Shown one piece after another: positions 53,591 through 62,298 of a stretch of DNA of 64,000 nt. Numbering within the stretch: the first letter of the stretch is position 1; the number at the start of each line of letters is the position of its first letter. The notes under the pieces were generated by a model. The model saw only the letters and a program-made list of their open reading frames with translations, had not been told where the DNA came from and made no database searches. Source of the stretch: Alkalihalobacillus bogoriensis ATCC BAA-922 (lineage in GTDB: Bacteria; Bacillota; Bacilli; Bacillales; Bacillaceae_F); contig NZ_JHYI01000022.1 of assembly GCF_000621445.1 (NCBI RefSeq), forward strand, positions 43,737 through 107,736, written 5' to 3'. The position numbers and the translations under genes are program-made.

Positions 53591-53624
53591 TTGAAAAAAA
53601 AAGAAAGCCAGTGAACTGGCTTTC
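53591..53624 (-). terminator. Leftward terminator-like hairpin without a known leftward gene
   Basis: GAAAGCCAG and CTGGCTTTC pair around TGAA. On the minus strand the hairpin is followed by nine T. No minus-strand gene is found just to its right, so the transcript it would end is unknown. Confidence 0.5.
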
Positions 53625-53850
53625 ATCAAGAGAGAAAAATAAGAGGTCATTTACATTTAATACTTTACCACGTATCTGTAATAAAGTAAACACTTTATTG
53701 AGAATTTTCAAAAAATACATAAACACTATTAAAACAGTGGTTATGTTGTAAAATATTTACAATATAACAAATTTGTAACAATTGAAACCGCGTACTCTTG
53801 TTTTCTTTTGCTACAATGAATGTAGAAAAAGAGAAAGAGGGGGAACAACG

Positions 53851-53955
53851 ATGACTGGAGGCGCTGTAGCGGTAGTATTAGCGATTACGTTTTCAATTTT
53901 ATTTCTTAGTATTGCGATGGCTTATACGTTGTTTACACATTTTGCAAAGCATTAA
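53851..53955 (+). CDS. 34-residue single-pass membrane peptide
   Basis: A short open frame with an AGAGGGGG SD 6-8 bases before its ATG and a perfect terminator right after its stop. The product is one hydrophobic helix (AVVLAITFSILFLSIAMAYT) with a short basic tail (HFAKH). I know no family for it. The SD, terminator and extended -10 candidate TGCTACAAT support a real small gene. Confidence 0.65.
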   Translation: MTGGAVAVVLAITFSILFLSIAMAYTLFTHFAKH

Positions 53956-53956
53956 A

Positions 53957-53999
53957 CATAAAAAGGATTCTTGGATGTTTCCCAAGAATCCTTTTTATG
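53957..53999. terminator. Bidirectional terminator between the 34-residue peptide and the MFS gene
   Basis: CATAAAAAGGATTCTTGG and CCAAGAATCCTTTTTATG form a perfect 18-bp stem around ATGTTTC. Confidence 0.93.
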
Positions 54000-54025
54000 T
54001 TTTCGGGTGAAATCAATGAAGATAT

Positions 54026-55306
54026 TTACCCAACTTTTCCTATAGCTGCAGGTTGAGCATACTCTTTTTGTTCAGGAACAAAAATGAGTATAATCATTCC
54101 AATAATAAATAAACCAATTAAACTAAAAACGGCACTACTAGAATTACCAGTAATCTGTGCAGTAATGGCAACTAATAACGGCCCCATAATCGATGCGAAT
54201 TTACCAAAAATATTGTAAAACCCAAAAAATTCATTTGCTTTATGTTTCGGAACAAGCTTGGCAAAATATGAGCGACTTAACGCTTGAATACCACCTTGAG
54301 ATGTTGCTACAAGCATCGCTAAAATCCAAAAATCGAGTGTTGTTTTTAAAAAGTAAGCGTAAATACAAACGATAATATAAACAATAATTCCAACGTACAG
54401 CATTTTTTTACCTGTAAATTTTTCTGCTAATCTACCGTAAACAATGGCAAAAGGGGCTGCAACGACTTGGGTAACAAATAAAATGATTAAAAGATTTGTG
54501 GCGCTAATTCCAAGATCTGATCCGTAAGCTGTTGACATTGTTATAATCGTTCCAACACCATCAATGTAAAAAAAGTAAGCAAGTAAAAATAAAAATAAGG
54601 CTCGGTATTGTTTAATTTCTTTTAATGTATGTCCAAGACGTCTAAAGCTGCTTTGAATAATTTTTGGTTCACGTTCAACATAATAATGTTGCTTTACATG
54701 TTTTAGCATTGGTATCGTAAAAAGCCCCCACCAAACAGCGGTAATAAGAAAAGCCAATTGACTGGCAAGGGTCACAGAGACCGGAATAAGCTCATTTTGG
54801 GCTAACACAATAATAGCAATACTTATTAGAAAAGGAATCGTACTACCGATATATCCGATCCCATATCCTCTCGCAGAAATGTAATTCATCCGCTCTTCTT
54901 TTGTGACATCTACTAAAAATGCATCGTAAAATACGTTGGCCCCCGCAAACCCAATCACTGTTATAGTATAGAGTAACAGTAGGAGGAACCAATGTTCTGA
55001 TGGAATAAAGGCTAGTAGTGCTGTCGAAGTAACCCCGATGCAAAAGAAAAATAGAAAGAAACGTTTTTTCAGCCCTTTATAATCAGCAATTGACCCTAAT
55101 ATTGGACCAAGCATAGCTAATATAAATGTGGAAATCGCAATTGTATAGCCTAAATAAGCAGTTGAATTGGCTGGGCTAACACCCGCTTCTGTTGCGGCAG
55201 CTTTAAAAAATAAGGGGAATACTGCCGTTGTAATAATAATCGAGTAAGCTGAATTTGCCCAGTCATACATCATCCAACTATTTTCTTCTTTTGTAAACCG
55301 ACCCAT
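54026..55306 (-). CDS. MFS transporter, UMF1/Atg22-like family
   Basis: A 426-residue protein with about twelve membrane helices. The UMF1 family N terminus is visible: WMMYDWANSAYSIIITTAVFPLFF (key DWANSAY), followed by GPILGSIADYKGLKKRFF and GFAGANVFYDAFLVD near 120-134. ATSQGGIQALSRSYFAKLVP near 337-356 is the second conserved loop. Substrate unknown; yeast Atg22 exports vacuolar amino acids. GGAGG precedes the ATG. A shared terminator lies downstream. B. subtilis YxiO is of this type. Confidence 0.9.
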   Translation of the reverse strand: MGRFTKEENSWMMYDWANSAYSIIITTAVFPLFFKAAATEAGVSPANSTAYLGYTIAISTFILAMLGPILGSIADYKGLKKRFFLFFFCIGVTSTALLAFIPSEHWFLLLLLYTITVIGFAGANVFYDAFLVDVTKEERMNYISARGYGIGYIGSTIPFLISIAIIVLAQNELIPVSVTLASQLAFLITAVWWGLFTIPMLKHVKQHYYVEREPKIIQSSFRRLGHTLKEIKQYRALFLFLLAYFFYIDGVGTIITMSTAYGSDLGISATNLLIILFVTQVVAAPFAIVYGRLAEKFTGKKMLYVGIIVYIIVCIYAYFLKTTLDFWILAMLVATSQGGIQALSRSYFAKLVPKHKANEFFGFYNIFGKFASIMGPLLVAITAQITGNSSSAVFSLIGLFIIGMIILIFVPEQKEYAQPAAIGKVG

Positions 55307-55540
55307 AACGAGCCTCCTTCATAAATTTTCCTTTATTGTACAAGAAGTAAGAAATAGAAGATTGAAATATACAAAAACTTTATGAATGTTTTACAAGATT
55401 AATAATTGAACTGACATATAACAGTGTTAGGAAAAATAATAATGAAATTAGAAAAAAGTTATATTTGTATTAAAACAACTATTGATCTTTATTATCTGTT
55501 ATAATACAATGGAAATAACAAAAAACGAGGGGGAATTACA

Positions 55541-55669
55541 ATGACGCCTAGCACTGAATTTTTTAGGAATTTACCACCAAAACAATGTACTGACTGTGGA
55601 GAAGTAATTGAGGAACAACATGAATCGTATATGCACCAATGTGAGAAATGCTTGAGAAACGCAGATTAA
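55541..55669 (+). CDS. YhfH-family zinc-ribbon peptide
   Basis: A 42-residue peptide from ATG 55541. Two CxxC knuckles, CTDCGE (16-19) and CEKCLR (34-37), predict a zinc ribbon; STEFFRNLPPKQC at the N terminus matches small YhfH proteins of Bacillus. Function unknown. GAGGGGG lies 8 bases upstream and a perfect terminator follows the stop by 6 bases. Confidence 0.85.
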   Translation: MTPSTEFFRNLPPKQCTDCGEVIEEQHESYMHQCEKCLRNAD

Positions 55670-55675
55670 TAGGGG

Positions 55676-55718
55676 AATAAGAAAAAGAAGAGGAATGATT
55701 CCTCTTCTTTTTCTTATT
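55676..55718. terminator. Bidirectional terminator between the YhfH peptide and opuAC
   Basis: AATAAGAAAAAGAAGAGGAAT and ATTCCTCTTCTTTTTCTTATT are perfect complements (21 bp) around a single G. It ends both the peptide gene and the leftward opuA operon. Confidence 0.9.
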
Positions 55719-55735
55719 GTAATTAACATCCGATA

Positions 55736-56620
55736 TTATTCAAGTAAGTCTTCAATGGAGTCGATGTCCATATAAGCTGGAACAACTAACCCAATTTTAG
55801 CTCCTTCTAAGTTCACGCCCAAATCAACAATTTCACCTTCATAGTCTTCTAAATACGCAGCGTGTGTTCCTGGAAGCCAAGCAGAAACCATGGCATCAGC
55901 CGCTCCTGTTGCAATAGAAGCCCATAATGGTCCTGGCTCTAATGGTGTAAGTGTTACATCATATCCTACATCTTCAAGTACTTTTCCAATCATATGTGTA
56001 GAGGCAATTTCAGAATCCCAAGCGACAAATGAAAGTGTAATGGAATCGCCATCAACAGGTTGAATGCCATCTGTCCATGTAGAGACGATATCTTGGTTAT
56101 TTTCAACCCATTCAGCCGCTGCGATTTCTGGTGCTTTTCCTTCATTCACTTCAATCATAATCGCACCCATATGTTCTTGCTCCCAATGGAAGTTAGATAA
56201 AATTTCATATGCTTCGGGTAAATCTGTATCTAAACCAATACGAGCAAATGTGTGGATTTGTTCAGCTTCCCCAAAGACGCCTTTCGGATCTTCTAAATAT
56301 TTCACATCATATTTTGCGAATTTCCAATGTGGAGTCCATCCCGTAACGACGATCGCTTCTTCGTTTCGAATCGCGTTATCAAGTGCACTTGTCATAGCAG
56401 CATCTGAACTTGGTTGAAGTGTATACTCATCTAGTCCATATTGTTCAATCGCTTCTTCTGCTGCAGCCATGATACCTGCACCTGCATCAATACCAGTAAT
56501 CGTAAAATCCAATTGTTCTCCTATTGATCCTGTTCCTGCTTCTCCACCTGTTTCGTCTGAACTACAACCAGCCGCGAAAAGTGCTAGTGATAGCGCTGCA
56601 ACTAAACTCAATTTCTTCAT
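55736..56620 (-). CDS. opuAC: Glycine betaine ABC transporter substrate-binding lipoprotein
   Basis: A 294-residue lipoprotein with lipobox AAGC (Cys at 19). The OpuAC fold has two internal lobes; DFTITGIDAGAGIMAAAEEAI near the start, TGWTPHWKFAKYDVKYLEDP near 96-115 with the betaine-binding Trp residues, and ADAMVSAWLPGTHAAYL near 240-256. It captures glycine betaine outside the membrane for osmoprotection. GGAGAGG precedes the ATG. Third gene of the opuA operon, 58 bases after opuAB. Confidence 0.95.
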   Translation of the reverse strand: MKKLSLVAALSLALFAAGCSSDETGGEAGTGSIGEQLDFTITGIDAGAGIMAAAEEAIEQYGLDEYTLQPSSDAAMTSALDNAIRNEEAIVVTGWTPHWKFAKYDVKYLEDPKGVFGEAEQIHTFARIGLDTDLPEAYEILSNFHWEQEHMGAIMIEVNEGKAPEIAAAEWVENNQDIVSTWTDGIQPVDGDSITLSFVAWDSEIASTHMIGKVLEDVGYDVTLTPLEPGPLWASIATGAADAMVSAWLPGTHAAYLEDYEGEIVDLGVNLEGAKIGLVVPAYMDIDSIEDLLE

Positions 56621-56678
56621 GTCTTGACCCTCTCCTTATTTTTTTATTTATGTCAACTCAAAAAGAGTGACTAACAGT

Positions 56679-57521
56679 TTAGTAGTTTCCTTTTTGTTTG
56701 TTAAAGCTTTGAGTTAAACGGTCTAAAATGATAGCTAATATAACAATGGCAAGTCCAGCTTCAAAACCGCCTCCAGCGTCATTTCGACCAACAGCATAAT
56801 ACACTTTTGTGCCAAGCCCCATTGCCCCAATCATGGAAGCGATAACGACCATTGATAAGGCAAGCATAATGCTTTGGTTTACTCCTGCCATAATTGTACT
56901 TTTTGCCATTGGTAATTGTACTTTCACTAATTTTTGCCATCCTGTAGAACCGAATGCGTCTGCTGCTTCGATTAATTCAGGTGAGACTTGACGAATCCCT
57001 AAATTTGTTAACCGTACGGTAGGAGGCATCGCAAAGATAACCGATGCGACAACACCAGGTACCATCCCAATCCCGAAAAAGGCAACAGCTGGGATTAAAT
57101 AGACGAAGGCAGGCATTGTTTGCATAAAATCAAGAATCGGTTTGACGATATTTTCAACGGTCTTACTTTTTGCCATCCAAATTCCTGTTGGGATTCCGAA
57201 TAGAACAGAAATAATCCCACTCGTTAAAACTAAAGACAAAGTTAATATCATGTCATTCCAATAGCCTAAATTATCGATAAAAAATAATCCGATAAAAACA
57301 AAAATCGTTAATCCCCATTTTCGTTTCGTAACAAAATAAGTTGCTGCTGTGATGAGAAGAATAAATAGCCATACAGGAAATATCGTTAACACAAGTTCAA
57401 TCGAATCGACTAAAAATCGAATAGTAGAAGTGATAAAACTGAAAAACCAGTCGGCATTTCGCAACCATTCTACAAATGAGTCAATCCAATCAGCTAATGG
57501 AAGTTTCGGAAATAGATTCAT
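56679..57521 (-). CDS. opuAB: Glycine betaine ABC transporter permease
   Basis: A 280-residue permease with about seven membrane helices. The cytoplasmic EAA loop is LIEAADAFGSTGWQKLVKVQLPMAKSTI near residues 184-210 (named in part), and GVVASVIFAMPPTVRLTNLGIRQV precedes it. ATG 57521 is preferred over 57527 because GAGGTGA lies 6 bases before it. It overlaps the end of opuAA by 32 bases, so the two are probably coupled. Confidence 0.94.
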   Translation of the reverse strand: MNLFPKLPLADWIDSFVEWLRNADWFFSFITSTIRFLVDSIELVLTIFPVWLFILLITAATYFVTKRKWGLTIFVFIGLFFIDNLGYWNDMILTLSLVLTSGIISVLFGIPTGIWMAKSKTVENIVKPILDFMQTMPAFVYLIPAVAFFGIGMVPGVVASVIFAMPPTVRLTNLGIRQVSPELIEAADAFGSTGWQKLVKVQLPMAKSTIMAGVNQSIMLALSMVVIASMIGAMGLGTKVYYAVGRNDAGGGFEAGLAIVILAIILDRLTQSFNKQKGNY

Positions 57522-58707
57522 GTTCATTCACCTCATTTCCAGAAAGAGCGGCTAATACAGCACCTTTGACAACAATACCCTTTAATTTATTTTCTGAGAC
57601 AACGGCAACAGGAATTTTACTTGTTGCTAATATATCCATTAACTCGAACACGGAAGTTTCTAATGTGACTTGAGGTACTTCTTTTTCAATGACAGATTCT
57701 AGCTGGTTGTCATTCTTTTTTACTAGATTTGAAACATCATCGGCATGAACAATGCCTAATAACTCTTTTTGACGATTAGTAACATAAATACTTGAAATTC
57801 CCGCTTCCTGCATTCTTTTAAGAGCAACACGTGGACCTTCCTTTTCAACAGTGACGGTTTCAGGGCGTCTCATTACGTTTTGCGCTGTTAATACTTTTGA
57901 CCGGTCTACATCTTCGACAAAGCGCTCAACATATGTATTTTGAGGATTTGTTAGGATTTCTTCTGGTGTTCCGATTTGAACGATGGCACCGTCTTTCATA
58001 ATCATAATTCGATCGCCGATTCGCAATGCTTCATCTAAATCATGGGTAATGAATATAATTGTTTTTTTCATCGTTTGCTGCAGTTCTAGTAATTCGTCTT
58101 GCATATCCTTTCGAATGAGCGGATCTAAAGCGGAAAAGGCTTCGTCCATAAGCAAAACATCTGGATCATTGGCTAGTGCTCTTGCTAACCCAACACGTTG
58201 TTGCATGCCACCAGATAACTCACTAGGGTATTTTTCTTCATAGCCTTGTAACCCTACAAGGGTAAGAGATTCCATTGCTGTTTTATGACGTGAATCTTTT
58301 GGTACACCTTGGATTTCCAAGCCGTATTCAACATTTTCTACGATGGTACGGTATGGAAATAGCGCGAATTTTTGAAACACCATCGACATTTTTTTACGGC
58401 GAACGTCTCGTAATGTTGTATCATCCATCGATGCTAAATCAACACCATCAATGAGAATTTTCCCAGCTGTCGGTTCAATGAGGCGATTGAGTAAACGGAC
58501 AAGTGTGGATTTACCACTTCCAGATAAACCCATAATGACGAAGATTTCACCTTCATTGATTTCAAAGCTTGCTTGATTAACACCGACCGTTAACCCAGTT
58601 TCTCTTAATATTTCTTCTTTTGATTTTTTTTGTTGTAAGAGTTCGAGAGCTTTCTTTGTTTTTTTACCAAAGATTTTCGTTAGTCCCTCAACTTTAATTT
58701 TTGACAC
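57490..58707 (-). CDS. opuAA: Glycine betaine ABC transporter ATPase with tandem CBS domains
   Basis: A 405-residue ATPase. Walker A GLSGSGKSTLVRLLNR near 58-73, signature LSGGMQQRVGLARA near 163-176, Walker B VLLMDEAFSALDP, and switch His in ITHDLDEALRIGDR. Two CBS motifs follow (about 275-395), the ionic-strength or c-di-AMP sensor of this family. GTG 58707 is preferred over GTG 58716 since AGAGGTGG lies 5 bases upstream. First gene of opuAA-AB-AC, divergent from a GbsR-type regulator. Confidence 0.94.
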   Translation of the reverse strand: MSKIKVEGLTKIFGKKTKKALELLQQKKSKEEILRETGLTVGVNQASFEINEGEIFVIMGLSGSGKSTLVRLLNRLIEPTAGKILIDGVDLASMDDTTLRDVRRKKMSMVFQKFALFPYRTIVENVEYGLEIQGVPKDSRHKTAMESLTLVGLQGYEEKYPSELSGGMQQRVGLARALANDPDVLLMDEAFSALDPLIRKDMQDELLELQQTMKKTIIFITHDLDEALRIGDRIMIMKDGAIVQIGTPEEILTNPQNTYVERFVEDVDRSKVLTAQNVMRRPETVTVEKEGPRVALKRMQEAGISSIYVTNRQKELLGIVHADDVSNLVKKNDNQLESVIEKEVPQVTLETSVFELMDILATSKIPVAVVSENKLKGIVVKGAVLAALSGNEVNEHESISETSIS

Positions 58708-58806
58708 GTGCTCCACCTCTTTTTGGTTTCTTGCTACCTAAATAACTATACCTTTCCTTTATTTTCATATCAAACTGTGAATTCTTTATAAATAGTATGA
58801 AAAATA

Positions 58807-58826
58807 TGTACAGTTTATTCTGTACA
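58807..58826. promoter_or_regulatory. Palindromic operator candidate in the opuA / GbsR-type divergent region
   Basis: TGTACAG and CTGTACA are perfect 7-bp arms around TTTATT. On the minus strand, CTGTAC of one arm followed by 17 bases and TATAAA makes a possible opuA promoter whose -35 lies in the palindrome. The adjacent regulator is of the type that controls betaine uptake, so it may bind here. Confidence 0.55.
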
Positions 58827-58961
58827 AACGTAACGTTCATATTTCGTAATAATGCTTCATAATCCTCCGTATATGAGTATGATATGGTGGCTTTATTGTC
58901 TGTTCAAGTTTTGCTACACTTTACAAGTGTAGGTACGTTCAGATGGAGGGAGCGACATCCA

Positions 58962-59501
58962 ATGGTAAAGGAACAGAATGAATGGAGTCAATTGGAGAAA
59001 GCTAGAAATCGTTTTATTCAAGATATTTCAAAAAACATGGAACTGTATGGAATAAATCAATCGATCGGACGTCTTTATGGAACGGTTCTTTTTGCGGAAG
59101 AACCAATGACACTTGATGAAATGAGTCAAGCGCTTGGAATGAGCAAGACGAGTATGAGTACAGGGATTCGTGCGTTATCAGAAGCAAATATGGTCGAGCG
59201 AGTGTGGCAAAAAGGAGTAAGAAAAGACCTATATCAAACAGAAGAAGATTGGTATAAGTCATTTTCAGCTGTCTTTGTAAACAGGTGGCGATCGGCAGTC
59301 GATGAAAACCGGAAAGCGGTCACCGAAATGAGAAGTTCACTACAAAAGCTACTAGAACAAACAGAAGATGAAAAAATGAAAGAAAGTATTCAAATGGACT
59401 TAGAAAAACTAGAAAAAGCAGAAAACTATTATGAGTGGTTAGGCGATGTTATTAATTTATTTGAAAAAGGAGACATTTATAATATTGTCCCAAAGAAATA
59501 G
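58962..59501 (+). CDS. GbsR-family (MarR-like) regulator of osmoprotectant uptake
   Basis: A 179-residue winged-helix protein. FAEEPMTLDEMSQALGMSKTSMSTGIRALSEANMVERVW near residues 46-84 (key parts MTLDEMSQALGMSKTSMSTG and MVERVWQKGVRKDLY) is the GbsR DNA-binding domain, followed by a helical dimer region. ATG 58962 is chosen as the first ATG giving the family N terminus, with GGAGGG 11 bases upstream. Such repressors sense choline or betaine; here it is divergent from opuA and likely regulates it. Confidence 0.9.
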   Translation: MVKEQNEWSQLEKARNRFIQDISKNMELYGINQSIGRLYGTVLFAEEPMTLDEMSQALGMSKTSMSTGIRALSEANMVERVWQKGVRKDLYQTEEDWYKSFSAVFVNRWRSAVDENRKAVTEMRSSLQKLLEQTEDEKMKESIQMDLEKLEKAENYYEWLGDVINLFEKGDIYNIVPKK

Positions 59502-59522
59502 TGAGATGAAGGAAGAGCGATT

Positions 59523-60404
59523 ATGTTACATGAATATAAAATAAAAGTGAATGTTAATGATATTGAATTGATTCAAAATGAACTTCTCCTTGTCGGCATC
59601 TATAATTTTTACTATGAAGAGCCGTTTGAAGTTGAAGTGAATGAAAATGGATACGGTGTTAAAACGGAAGTAGAAAATGCGACAGTGGAGTTTTTTATCT
59701 ACGGGGACCCAAATGAAGTGCCCAATTTACCGGAAAGCTATTTTCGTCAAATTACAAGTGCATTGAAAATAACGAAAGAAGATATCACATACAACGTCGT
59801 CAAAGATGAATGGGAGACTGAATTTCCTACTGTTGATTTAAAAGATGGTTGGAAAATTGTATACCCACCTTTTTCACATATAACAGGTGAAAAAGAAATA
59901 TTATTTGACCCACAAGGTGCTTTTGGGACAGGTATTCACGGAACGACACAGCATTGTTTAAATGCTATAGTCAAACGAGATTTCCATGGTGAAGAGGTCC
60001 TTGATTTAGGAACTGGTTCTGGAATTTTAGCGATTGCTGCTGCAATAAAAGGAGCAAAACATATTGACGCGATTGATATTCAACCAGTTCAACGCGAAAT
60101 TGAACATCAATGTAAGCTGAATGATGTTAATCAAATTTCTGTTCATGAAGCAGACTTACAAAAAGAATTACCTGTTGCCAAACAGCAATATGATTGGGTT
60201 TTCATTAATATTGGCACTGATGAAACCATTGCCTTATGTCAATTGCATCAATTATTAAAACAAAGAAGTAAGTTTTTAATTTCAGGTATTGTTGAGTGGA
60301 GCGAAGGAAAGGTAACCCAGTTTTTCCATGAAGGTGGATATAGCGTTATAGATCGGTTACAACAAGATGAGTGGGTTACATTTGTTTTTGAAAAAAAGCG
60401 ATGA
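59523..60404 (+). CDS. PrmA-like (ribosomal protein L11 methyltransferase family) SAM methyltransferase
   Basis: A 293-residue methyltransferase. LFDPQGAFGTGIHGTTQHCL near residues 127-146 is the PrmA-type SAM and substrate loop; EVLDLGTGSGILAIAAAIKGA near 158-178 is the glycine-rich SAM motif. The usual NP/NILA motif is FINIGTDET, so substrate specificity may differ. The first 120 residues are an N-terminal domain that replaces the L11-binding domain. It follows the GbsR gene by 21 bases, possibly co-transcribed. True prmA in Bacillus lies by dnaJ, so this is likely a paralogue. Confidence 0.82.
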   Translation: MLHEYKIKVNVNDIELIQNELLLVGIYNFYYEEPFEVEVNENGYGVKTEVENATVEFFIYGDPNEVPNLPESYFRQITSALKITKEDITYNVVKDEWETEFPTVDLKDGWKIVYPPFSHITGEKEILFDPQGAFGTGIHGTTQHCLNAIVKRDFHGEEVLDLGTGSGILAIAAAIKGAKHIDAIDIQPVQREIEHQCKLNDVNQISVHEADLQKELPVAKQQYDWVFINIGTDETIALCQLHQLLKQRSKFLISGIVEWSEGKVTQFFHEGGYSVIDRLQQDEWVTFVFEKKR

Positions 60405-60414
60405 GTTTATTGGC

Positions 60415-60597
60415 GGACATCTGTTCCGCTATTTTATTAAAAAGAGTCATGTTGTAAGGTCTACTGGACACATGTTCCGTTACATTAGACAAAACGAGCG
60501 TTTTATCACTTCTTTCTGTTCATTAACGGAACGGATGTCCATAAGCAATGAGGAATGGTGATTTTTTTATGAAATAGCGGAATACACGTCCGAAAGG
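60415..60597. repeat. Dispersed ~180-bp repeat element, copy B (four inverted boxes)
   Basis: Same geometry as copy A at 15217: forward boxes GGACATCTGTTCCGCTATT from 60415 and GGACACATGTTCCGTTA from 60466; reverse boxes TTAACGGAACGGATGTCC ending 60540 and TAGCGGAATACACGTCC ending 60591. Core spacing is 51, 74 and 51 bp. Both copies also share GTCCGAAAG after the last box. It lies just after the PrmA-like gene; no supported ORF lies inside. Confidence 0.75.
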
Positions 60598-60610
60598 ATT
60601 ATTTTGATGA

Positions 60611-60643
60611 GAAAAAGTTGGTCCTATTGTGCCAACTTTTTTC
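60611..60643 (+). terminator. Terminator downstream of repeat copy B
   Basis: AAAAAGTTGG pairs with CCAACTTTTTT around TCCTATTGTG. It probably ends the GbsR / PrmA-like transcript after the repeat. Confidence 0.8.
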
Positions 60644-60731
60644 ATTGCTTTTTTATATATTATTTAGAAAAGAAGCAAAGCTCATCTCGTAGTTATCATT
60701 AATAATCTTTATAAAAATAGCTGAAAAGAGA

Positions 60732-60761
60732 TTGATTGTTAGAATGAGATTTCGCTATCAT
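60732..60761 (+). promoter_or_regulatory. Candidate sigma-A promoter of the pxp operon
   Basis: TTGATT, an 18-base spacer and TATCAT lie 24 bases before the pxpB start. The fit is moderate. Confidence 0.4.
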
Positions 60762-60785
60762 AAAGGTAGGTTGTATTGAAAGAAG

Positions 60786-61556
60786 GTGGAGAGTATCGGA
60801 ACTCATTGTGTGCCTCTGGGTGATTGTGCTATTCGTTTTTCATTTGGTGATAACATATCATTCTCTGTGCACAAGTATATTCGTTACTTTTGTAACGAAC
60901 TAGAAAAAAGGCAGATAAAAGGAATTATTGAGTGGGTACCATCCTATCATACTGTGACTATTTATTATGATCCGGTTGTTTATTCATATGAAGAAATCCG
61001 TACTATCCTTGAAAGATTGTATGAAAAATCGAAAACAACCACTTTAACGAAAGCGAGATTAGTTACCATTCCCGTTTTGTACGATAAAGAGGTAGGACCA
61101 GATTTGCATAAAGTTGCTCAGTTTCATCAATTCTCAATTGACAAAGTTATTGAGATTCATTCGTCCCCTCTTTATTTAGTGTTTATGATTGGTTTTACTC
61201 CGGGCTTTCCTTACTTAGGAGGTATGGATGAGGCTATTGCGATTCGCCGTCTAGAAAATCCACGTGTACGTGTACACGCTGGTTCTGTTGGAATTGCTGG
61301 GAATCAAACAGGCATTTATTCTGTCGATAGCCCTGGAGGTTGGCATATTATAGGAAGGACACCTGTTCCGTTATTTGAAATGAAAAAAAATCCTCCTGTA
61401 TTGTTGCAAGCAGGGGATTTCTTAACGTTTACTCCTATTTCAAAACAAGAGTTCGATTCTATCGAAGAACAAGTGAAACAAAAGAAGTATAAACCTATAA
61501 TAAAAACTATACACGAGGGTGAAATCGATGAAATATCAAGTAGACTTAAATTGTGA
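60786..61556 (+). CDS. pxpB: 5-oxoprolinase subunit PxpB (KipI-like)
   Basis: A 256-residue cyclophilin-like-domain protein, part of the ATP-dependent 5-oxoprolinase PxpABC that returns 5-oxoproline to glutamate. VPLGDCAIRFSFGD near the N terminus, LVFMIGFTPGFPYLGGMDEAI near 130-150 and VGIAGNQTGIYSVDSPGGWHIIGRTP near 175-200 (named in part) are diagnostic. The GTG start at 60786 has a poor SD (AAGAAG adjoining it), so the true start is uncertain. The end overlaps pxpA. Confidence 0.92.
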   Translation: MESIGTHCVPLGDCAIRFSFGDNISFSVHKYIRYFCNELEKRQIKGIIEWVPSYHTVTIYYDPVVYSYEEIRTILERLYEKSKTTTLTKARLVTIPVLYDKEVGPDLHKVAQFHQFSIDKVIEIHSSPLYLVFMIGFTPGFPYLGGMDEAIAIRRLENPRVRVHAGSVGIAGNQTGIYSVDSPGGWHIIGRTPVPLFEMKKNPPVLLQAGDFLTFTPISKQEFDSIEEQVKQKKYKPIIKTIHEGEIDEISSRLKL

Positions 61557-62298
61557 TATAGGAGAAAGTTTTGGCGCTTACAAGATTGGAAATGACGATG
61601 CGCTCTTATCGTTTGTCTCGTCTGCTAATATCGCATGTGGCTATCATGCTGGTGACCATAATATTATGAATGAAACGGTTAGTCTCGCAGCAAAAAGAAA
61701 TGTGGCCATAGGTGCACATCCAGGGTTCCAAGACTTACAAGGATTTGGGAGACGTCTCATTGATGTGCAGCCAAATGAAGTGTACCATTTAATGATCTAT
61801 CAGCTTGGTGCGCTCTCTGGATTTGTGACGATTCACGGGGAAAAGCTACGACATGTGAAACCACATGGGGCATTATATAATCTTGCAGCAACAAATAGAA
61901 ATATTGCAAATGCAATAGCTCAGTCCGTCTTTGATTTTCGTCGTGACTTGATTTTAGTTGGACTATCAGGAAGTGTTTTAATAGAAGAAGGTAGAAAGAT
62001 AGGATTACAAGTAGCGGAAGAAGTGTTTGCTGACCGTACATATCAAAGCGATGGAACGTTAACAAGTAGGACAAAGGAAAATGCGCTTATTCATGACGTT
62101 GATGAGGCTGTGAAGCAGGTCATTCAAATGATTACGACAAACACGGTGACGGCTGTTGATGGTTCTATTATTCCAATAAAAGCAGATACGATTTGTGTTC
62201 ACGGTGATGGTGAGACTGCATTCTCTTTGCTTCAAACATTAAAATTCCACTTTTTAAAACATAATATTCAAATTGCACGATTGGGAGAACAAACATGA
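61528..62298 (+). CDS. pxpA: 5-oxoprolinase subunit PxpA (LamB/YcsF family)
   Basis: A 256-residue TIM-barrel-like protein. VDLNCDIGESFGAYKIGND near the N terminus, SANIACGYHAGDHNIM near 34-49, IGAHPGFQDLQGFGRR near 62-77 and HVKPHGALYN near 110-119 are family signatures with the metal-binding His/Asp residues. ATG 61528 is chosen because GAGGGTG lies 6 bases upstream; the GTG at 61519 is inside that SD. It overlaps both pxpB (29 bases) and pxpC (4 bases). Confidence 0.94.
   Translation: MKYQVDLNCDIGESFGAYKIGNDDALLSFVSSANIACGYHAGDHNIMNETVSLAAKRNVAIGAHPGFQDLQGFGRRLIDVQPNEVYHLMIYQLGALSGFVTIHGEKLRHVKPHGALYNLAATNRNIANAIAQSVFDFRRDLILVGLSGSVLIEEGRKIGLQVAEEVFADRTYQSDGTLTSRTKENALIHDVDEAVKQVIQMITTNTVTAVDGSIIPIKADTICVHGDGETAFSLLQTLKFHFLKHNIQIARLGEQT

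Larger units (their letters stand above)
53498..53850. other. Gap between the protease gene and the 34-residue peptide
   Basis: This 353-bp stretch holds the protease terminator (53529-53578), a leftward terminator-like hairpin (53591-53624) and an AT-rich promoter-like end. TGCTACAAT near 53809-53817 is an extended -10 candidate for the small peptide. No further gene is supported. Confidence 0.4.

Noticed and set aside
53487..53726. 79-codon minus-strand ORF near the protease terminator
   Set aside because: Runs through the terminator hairpin and the leftward hairpin; no SD. The orphan hairpin is better treated as a possible RNA terminator.
60367..60561. 64-codon plus-strand ORF across repeat copy B
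   Set aside because: Starts inside the PrmA-like gene and reads through repeat boxes; no SD; other copy of the repeat has no matching frame.
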